From NCBI GenBank assembly GCA_039924845.1, contig JBDTAC010000013.1, positions 1-53,753 of the forward strand: a stretch of 53,753 bases of DNA, written 5' to 3'. The position numbers were made by a program, and so were the translations under genes. Source of the DNA: Bacteroidia bacterium (GTDB taxonomy: Bacteria > Bacteroidota > Bacteroidia > DATLTG01). Below are positions 48,797-53,753 of the stretch, piece after piece. The first letter of the stretch is position 1. Every line of letters begins with the position of its first letter. A model generated the notes under the pieces. It did no database searches and had not been told where the DNA came from. It saw only the letters and a program-made list of their open reading frames with translations.

Positions 48797-50917
48797 ATGA
48801 ATATAATTACAAAAAAAATTTCTGGAATACTCGCTTTTTCTTTATTGATAGCTGTTTCTGGTTTTTCGCAAGCTGATTATTTGCATTGCGGAAGCAGCGA
48901 AGCCAATCAAAAAATTAGTCAAAAATATTCCAAACAAGTTGCTCAAACAACGGATGCTTTGGAAACTTGGACAAAAAACTATGTTCTTGCGCATCGTTTG
49001 GATCGTATTTCAAATGGAAATTCCACTCAGAGCTCAGCGCCATCGCCCATTTATACTATTCCCATTGTGTTTCACATCATTCACAACTACGGGGCAGAAA
49101 ATATATCGGATGCGCAAGTGTACGACGAAATGAAGATTTTAAATCGGGATTATCGAAAAATAAATCCAGATACAACTGCCATTATTCCTTCTTTTAAAGG
49201 AATTGCAGCCGATGCAGGAATTCATTTTCAATTAGCGAATATTGATCCGAACGGAAATTGCACCAATGGAATTGATCGTATTGTTTCTACACTTACCTAT
49301 AATGCTGACGATAATTCGAAATTAGACGATTGGCCCGATAGTAAATATTTAAATATTTGGGTAGTGGCGAGTATTGCGAACGGAGCAGCAGGATATGCTT
49401 ATTTACCGCCCAATGCCCAATACATTCCGCAATACGATGGCGTACTTATTTTATCGTCTTATATAGGCAGCATTGGAACAGGTAGTCCGATTACATCTCG
49501 CGCATTAACACATGAAATTGGTCACACACTTAATTTAGAGCATCCTTGGGGAAATACCAATCAGCCAGGGGTAGCTTGCGGAGATGATGGCGTAACAGAT
49601 ACTCCTATTACGAAAGGCTTCACATCTTGCCCTTCTACGCCGAGCCAAGCTGCTATTTGCAATCCGCCCACCATCGAGAACTATCAAAATTACATGGATT
49701 ATTCCTATTGCTCTTGTATGTTTACGCAAGGCGGCGTCTTGCGGATGCGCGCAGCTTTGACTTCCAATATAGCCAATCGGAATAATTTATGGTCTACATC
49801 CAATTTAATTGCTACTGGCACCAATGGAACTCTCGTAAATGTTTGTGCTCCAAAAGCAGATTTTATTGCCAATGCATATAGTGTTTGCGCAGGATCTGGA
49901 CTCCAATTTACGGATGAATCATGGAACGGACATCCTACTTCATGGTTATGGACTTTCCCCGGTGGAACACCTTCAACATCTCCGGACTCAATGCCAACTA
50001 TTATTTACAATACTCCTGGTATATATAATGTAACGCTCAAAGCTTCAAACGGAAGTGGAAGCAATACGCTCACAAAAAATTCCTATGTAACGGTAGAATC
50101 AACAACACCTAAATATACCGATTGGTTTTATTCCGATGGTTTTGAAAATTGCACCGCTGTTCCAAATACAGACTGGAGCGTAAACAATCCCAACAGCGAT
50201 GTAACTTGGGCACGTACAACATCCGTGGCACATTCAGGTTCGGCATCTGTGTGGATTAACAGCAACAGCAATACTGCTGGAAATTACGATGAACTAATCA
50301 GTCCCTCCATAGATTTTTCTAAAATCACCAGTCCTACTCTTACCTTTTACTTGGCGTATGCACAAAAAAGTAGTACAACCAATGATCAATTGCAGGTATC
50401 GTGTTCTACTAATTGCGGACAAACATGGAATACCCGATACAATAAATCAGGAGCTACGCTTTCTACAGGCGGCGTACAAACAGGAAATTTTGTTCCAAAT
50501 GGAAGTCAATGGCGGCAGGAAACGGTTTCTATTTCACCATTTGCCAGCAGCCACGATGTGCGTATTAAATTCAAGTTTGTGAGCGAAGCCGGTAATAATA
50601 TTTATTTAGACGATATTAATATTTCTGGACCTGCTGGTGTTCCAGAGCGCTCTGGCGAACAAATAAATCTGGCTGTTTATCCCAATCCATTGGAAAACAA
50701 CTCTGTTATTTCTTTCATTCTTCCCGATAAGGAAAATGTAAATTTAATGGTTTACGATATTTTGGGACGTCTTGTATCCAATTTAGAGAACAGCGAATTA
50801 GGCGCAGGAGCACACACGTATTCCATTGGAAAAAATAATTTGAAACCCGGTATTTATTTTGTGAAAATGATTGCGAACGGACATTTATTCGTCCAAAAAT
50901 TAATGGTAAATCCATAA
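48797..50917 (+). CDS. Secreted M43 family metalloprotease with PKD and T9SS sorting domain
   Basis: This 706-residue protein has a signal peptide and propeptide. The zinc-protease domain has HEIGHTLNLEH (residues 239-249), preceded by YTIPIVFHIIHNYGAENISD, the pappalysin (M43) pattern. A methionine turn follows near ENYQNYMDYSYC. A PKD domain is at about 355-430 (FTDESWNGHPTSWLWTFPGG), then a jelly-roll region (SPSIDFSKITSPTLTFYLAY), and last a C-terminal sorting domain (VYPNPLENNSVISF, GIYFVKMIANG, VQKLMVNP) for type IX secretion. It is a secreted or surface protease; the substrate is unknown. A partial repeat copy is in frame near 50829 (IGKNNLK). Confidence 0.93.
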   Translation: MNIITKKISGILAFSLLIAVSGFSQADYLHCGSSEANQKISQKYSKQVAQTTDALETWTKNYVLAHRLDRISNGNSTQSSAPSPIYTIPIVFHIIHNYGAENISDAQVYDEMKILNRDYRKINPDTTAIIPSFKGIAADAGIHFQLANIDPNGNCTNGIDRIVSTLTYNADDNSKLDDWPDSKYLNIWVVASIANGAAGYAYLPPNAQYIPQYDGVLILSSYIGSIGTGSPITSRALTHEIGHTLNLEHPWGNTNQPGVACGDDGVTDTPITKGFTSCPSTPSQAAICNPPTIENYQNYMDYSYCSCMFTQGGVLRMRAALTSNIANRNNLWSTSNLIATGTNGTLVNVCAPKADFIANAYSVCAGSGLQFTDESWNGHPTSWLWTFPGGTPSTSPDSMPTIIYNTPGIYNVTLKASNGSGSNTLTKNSYVTVESTTPKYTDWFYSDGFENCTAVPNTDWSVNNPNSDVTWARTTSVAHSGSASVWINSNSNTAGNYDELISPSIDFSKITSPTLTFYLAYAQKSSTTNDQLQVSCSTNCGQTWNTRYNKSGATLSTGGVQTGNFVPNGSQWRQETVSISPFASSHDVRIKFKFVSEAGNNIYLDDINISGPAGVPERSGEQINLAVYPNPLENNSVISFILPDKENVNLMVYDILGRLVSNLENSELGAGAHTYSIGKNNLKPGIYFVKMIANGHLFVQKLMVNP

Positions 50918-50930
50918 AATATTTTTTACG

Positions 50931-51344
50931 ATGAAAAAAAATATCTTTCTTTTTTCGATGATTCTTTTCGGAATACACACTGCATTTGGGCAAACCACTG
51001 CCGTAAAAGACGAACTAACTGTCAAGGAAAAAATGCTTTGTAAAACATGGACGATGGTTTCATCGGAGCAATTTGGAGTGGCGGAACAAGCTACTGCCGC
51101 AGAAAAAAAGGATGGAATCAGCTTTTCGGAAAATAGAACCGTAACGCTTACGCGAGAAGGGAAAACAGAGCAAGGCACTTGGAAAACCAATAAAAACCAA
51201 ACCTATATTTATATTTCGATTGATAATTCGAAAGATAAAATACTCTTTAAACTCATCAGCGTCAGCGAGAATGAACTTGTGTATGAATATCAAGATCCGG
51301 AACTTATCCGTACAGCTTATACTTTTGCGGCTTCGAAAAAATAA
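50931..51344 (+). CDS. Small secreted lipocalin-like protein
   Basis: This 137-residue protein has a signal peptide (MKKNIFLFSMILFGIHTAFG). The mature domain reads LTVKEKMLCKTWTMVSSEQF, ISFSENRTVTLTREGKTEQG, TWKTNKNQTYIYISIDNS and LVYEYQDPELIRTAY. The strand layout with an initial W and an ending aromatic pair resembles small lipocalin-like Bacteroidota families. The C-terminal Ser-Lys-Lys and the stop TAA are supplied by a dispersed repeat copy (51332-51353). It lies 13 bases after the M43 protease gene, so it could share its transcript. Confidence 0.75.
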   Translation: MKKNIFLFSMILFGIHTAFGQTTAVKDELTVKEKMLCKTWTMVSSEQFGVAEQATAAEKKDGISFSENRTVTLTREGKTEQGTWKTNKNQTYIYISIDNSKDKILFKLISVSENELVYEYQDPELIRTAYTFAASKK

Positions 51345-51353
51345 TTTTTCAAA
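51332..51353 (+). repeat. Dispersed AT palindrome supplying a stop codon
   Basis: The sequence TTCGAAAAAATAATTTTTCA supplies Ser-Lys-Lys and the TAA stop of the 137-residue protein, then its right arm runs into the gap. Confidence 0.8.
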
Positions 51354-51445
51354 TTGATTTTTCATTCGTATATCGTAGTTCTTCAGAATATTTGGAAATT
51401 GGATCAAAAATCCGATATTCGCAGCCTATTTATCTAAAAACAAGT

Positions 51446-53593
51446 ATGAAAATTAAAACATTTTTACCTTTAGCTACATCATTAATGATGATTTACTCTT
51501 GCGGAAATAAAAGCAAACAAGCTGACAACACAAAAACTATTTCTCCGGACAATCCATTCCTGACAGCAAGTACATTGCCTTTTCAGGCTCCTGATTTTAC
51601 AAAAATTAAGGACAGTGATTTTAAACCAGCTATCGAAGAAGGTATCCGTCAACAATTGGCGGAAGTAGAAAAAATAGCAAACGATTCTGCTACTCCAACT
51701 TTTGAAAACACATTTGTGGCACTGGAGAAAAGTGGGCAAATGCTTCGTAGAGTGAATGGCGTATTCAATTTATTAACGGGCGCCAATACGGATTCTGTAT
51801 TAGAAAAAGTATCTGAACAAGTTGCACCGGAACTTTCCGCAGCTGGCGATGCAATTGATTTGAATTCAAAATTATTTAAGCGCGTAAGTACCATTTACGC
51901 TGAAAGAACGCAGCTAAAATTAGATTCTGAATCTGTTCGTTTGATAGAATTTTATTATCAAAAATTTGTATTGGCAGGTGCTAATTTATCTGACAATGCG
52001 AAAGACAGTCTGAAAAAGCTGAATGGTGAAGAAGCGAGTTTGATGGCAAAATATACCAATCAATTGCTTGCTGCTGCCAAGGCTGGTGCTTTAGTAGTAA
52101 GCGACAAAGCAGAGTTGGCAGGTCTTTCAGACGAGGAATTAAATGCCGCTGCTCTCACAGCTAAAAAAAATAATCAGCCTGGAAAATGGATGATTGAATT
52201 ACAAAATACAACGCAGCAACCTGCATTGCAAGAATTGACCGTGCGCGCTACACGTCAAAAACTTTTTGAAGCATCTTGGAACCGTGCAGAAAAAGGAGAT
52301 TCTAACGATACTCGTTCCACTATTTCACACATTGCGATGATTCGTGCACAGAAAGCGAAATTATTAGGTTTCAAAAATTATGCTTCGTGGACATTGATGG
52401 ATCAAATGGCGAAAACAGAAGGAACCGTAGAACAATTTTTACTTCGTTTGGTGCCTGCTGCTACCGCAAAAGCAACGGAAGAAGCAGCGGATATCCAAAA
52501 AGTAATTGACCAACAAAAAGGTGGATTTCAGTTGCAAGCTTGGGATTGGGATTTTTATGCAGAACAAGTGCGCAAAGCAAAATACAATTTAGATGAAAAT
52601 GAAATAAAACCCTATTTCGAGTTAAACAGCGTTCTGCAAAATGGCGTGTTTTATGCAGCTCATGCGCTTTACGGAATAATCTTTAAAGAGAGAAAAGACA
52701 TTCCCGTTTATAATAAAGATGTACGAGTATTTGAAGTATTTGACAAAGACGGAACTTCGATGGCTCTGTTTTATTGCGATTATTTTAAACGTGAAAATAA
52801 AAACGGTGGCGCTTGGATGGACAATATCATTGGACAATCAAAATTACTGGGAACAAAACCAATTATATTTAACGTTTGCAATTTTACGAAACCTGCCGAC
52901 GGACAACCTGCGCTCATCAGTTTTGACGATGTTACTACTATGTTTCATGAATTTGGACATGGTTTACATGGCATGTTTGCAAATCAGCAATATTTAAGTC
53001 TTTCGGGAACAGCTACTGCGCGAGATTTTGTTGAATTTCCTTCTCAATTTAATGAGCATTGGGCTTCTGATCCGCAAGTATTCAAAAATTATGCGAAAAA
53101 TTACAAAACAGGCGAACCAATGCCACAAGAATTGGTAGATAAAATTAAAAAAGCAGCCACCTTCAATCAAGGATATGATTTGACAGAAATTTTGGCAGCA
53201 GCCGATTTAGATATGCAATGGCATTCTTTATCTGCCGATAGTCCTTTACAAAATGTGGATACTTTTGAAATCCAAGCTTTGCGCAGAACACATCTTGATT
53301 TACCGCAAGTGCCGCCACGTTATCGTTCCAGTTATTTCTTACATATTTGGAGCAATGGATATGCGGCTGGTTATTATGCTTATTTATGGACAGAAATGTT
53401 AGATGACGATGCTTTTGCTTGGTTTCAAGAACACGGAGGACTTACACGTGAAAACGGTCAGCGTTTCCGCGATATCATTTTGTCGCGCGGCAATACCGAA
53501 GATCTTGCCACCATATTTAGAAAATTCAGAGAAAGAGATCCAGACATTCAACCGATGTTGAAAAAACGTGGTTTGGTGGACACAAAAAACTAA
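51446..53593 (+). CDS. M3 family metallopeptidase lipoprotein (Dcp-type)
   Basis: This 715-residue protein has a lipobox (MIYSC) after MKIKTFLPLATSL and a mature domain of M3 type: FKPAIEEGIRQQLAEVEKIA, TPTFENTFVALEKSG, and the catalytic HEFGHGLHGMF (His501, Glu502, His505) followed by FVEFPSQFNEHWA. These match peptidyl-dipeptidase Dcp, which removes C-terminal dipeptides. The lipobox suggests anchoring in the envelope. The ATG at 51446 is preferred to a TTG 54 bases upstream because it opens the signal. The last 78 bases are duplicated in inverted form at the window edge, so the 3' flank of the gene is uncertain. Confidence 0.93.
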   Translation: MKIKTFLPLATSLMMIYSCGNKSKQADNTKTISPDNPFLTASTLPFQAPDFTKIKDSDFKPAIEEGIRQQLAEVEKIANDSATPTFENTFVALEKSGQMLRRVNGVFNLLTGANTDSVLEKVSEQVAPELSAAGDAIDLNSKLFKRVSTIYAERTQLKLDSESVRLIEFYYQKFVLAGANLSDNAKDSLKKLNGEEASLMAKYTNQLLAAAKAGALVVSDKAELAGLSDEELNAAALTAKKNNQPGKWMIELQNTTQQPALQELTVRATRQKLFEASWNRAEKGDSNDTRSTISHIAMIRAQKAKLLGFKNYASWTLMDQMAKTEGTVEQFLLRLVPAATAKATEEAADIQKVIDQQKGGFQLQAWDWDFYAEQVRKAKYNLDENEIKPYFELNSVLQNGVFYAAHALYGIIFKERKDIPVYNKDVRVFEVFDKDGTSMALFYCDYFKRENKNGGAWMDNIIGQSKLLGTKPIIFNVCNFTKPADGQPALISFDDVTTMFHEFGHGLHGMFANQQYLSLSGTATARDFVEFPSQFNEHWASDPQVFKNYAKNYKTGEPMPQELVDKIKKAATFNQGYDLTEILAAADLDMQWHSLSADSPLQNVDTFEIQALRRTHLDLPQVPPRYRSSYFLHIWSNGYAAGYYAYLWTEMLDDDAFAWFQEHGGLTRENGQRFRDIILSRGNTEDLATIFRKFRERDPDIQPMLKKRGLVDTKN

Positions 53594-53615
53594 GTTGAAA
53601 AATTAATTTTTCAAC
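53594..53615. repeat. Dispersed AT palindrome after the M3 gene (mirrored at 53654-53675)
   Basis: GTTGAAAAATTAATTTTTCA and final AC form a perfect 22-base palindrome in the ATTAAT form. The second copy at 53654-53675 is the mirror image in the fold-back. Confidence 0.7.
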
Positions 53616-53617
53616 GC

Positions 53618-53651
53618 AAAAAAAGCACGAACATTTGTTCGTGCTTTTTTT
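53618..53651. terminator. Terminator hairpin at the centre of the fold-back
   Basis: GCACGAACA (53625-53633) pairs with TGTTCGTGC (53636-53644) across a TT loop, with AAAAAAA before and TTTTTTT after. This is a typical bidirectional terminator. It ends the M3 peptidase gene if the left arm is the genuine copy. Confidence 0.7.
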
Positions 53652-53753
53652 GCGTTGAAAAATTAATTTTTCAACTTAGTTTTTTGTGTCCACCAAACCA
53701 CGTTTTTTCAACATCGGTTGAATGTCTGGATCTCTTTCTCTGAATTTTCTAAA

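Larger units (their letters stand above)
53516..53753. repeat. Perfect 238-base inverted repeat at the window end
   Basis: Bases 53516-53634 are exactly complementary to 53635-53753 (119-base arms, no spacer). The right arm is the reverse complement of the M3 peptidase gene's end, its stop codon and the hairpin region that follows. The centre is a strong terminator-type hairpin. The position at the very end suggests a contig-end fold-back. Confidence 0.95.

Noticed and set aside
53516-53753. Hairpin telomere or replication origin
   Set aside because: The exact mirror of gene sequence at the window edge, centred on an ordinary terminator, is better explained by a fold-back assembly or amplification artefact.

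Overview
The window is a 53.75 kb, AT-rich stretch of a Bacteroidota (Bacteroidetes) chromosome. The evidence is: secreted proteins with PKD domains and type IX secretion-like C-termini, many lipoproteins, Bacteroidota-typical families (DUF4271 next to hemD, DUF5777, DUF4412, DUF3089, SDR-type threonine dehydrogenase, a pdhA-pdhC pair without pdhB), and several promoters of the phylum's type (TTG, about 20 bp, TAnnTTTG). I see no rRNA, tRNA, integrase, transposase or CRISPR array. It reads as core chromosome of housekeeping and envelope genes. No gene-free stretch exceeds about 300 bases.

Layout. 1-2602: truncated secreted beta-propeller/PKD protein (-). 2805-4130: PIN-PhoH ATPase. 4217-10882 (-): a lipoprotein, plsC, uvrC, then a membrane protein with an ECF sigma factor and a secreted lamin-tail protein, apparently one operon. 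10955-17195: asd, a 45-residue membrane peptide, an SDR, trmB overlapping an alkyltransferase-like (ATL) gene, a lipoprotein, an OmpA protein (-), an M20 hydrolase. 17247-26637: recQ (-), a kdsD-like isomerase and a GT2 glycosyltransferase (+), a small conserved protein, polA, a secreted protein, a glutaminyl cyclase-like M28 lipoprotein. 26609-30188 (-): cysS, a YwqK-repeat protein, threonine dehydrogenase. 30287-33201 (+): trhO, then two haem-motif lipoproteins and a DUF5777 barrel. 33277-34481 (-): tadA, DUF4412. 34574-40183 (+): yraN, a pseudouridine synthase with a 78-bp tandem repeat, an AsmA-like protein, a DUF3089 lipoprotein. 40269-41255 (-): OmpA lipoprotein. 41491-53593 (+): DUF4271, hemD, an MsbA-like ABC exporter, a biotin carrier, pdhA, pdhC, three secreted proteins (one an M43 protease) and an M3 peptidase lipoprotein.

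The most striking signal is a short dispersed near-palindrome, core GAAAAAATAATTTTTC or its complement, plus symmetric ATTAAT and AATATT versions. By eye there are roughly 45-50 copies, nearly one per kb. Copies lie between genes, often inside a longer hairpin with GAAGC/GCTTC flanks. Others directly precede start codons, supply stop codons (plsC, recQ, tadA, the 137-residue protein), or sit in frame inside genes as Lys-Asn-Asn-Phe-Ser (KNNFS), mostly in protein linkers.

The last 238 bases are a perfect fold-back palindrome centred on a terminator hairpin. This is most likely a contig-end assembly artefact. Starts were moved inward where the longest reading frame began at TTG and a family-consistent ATG lay downstream.
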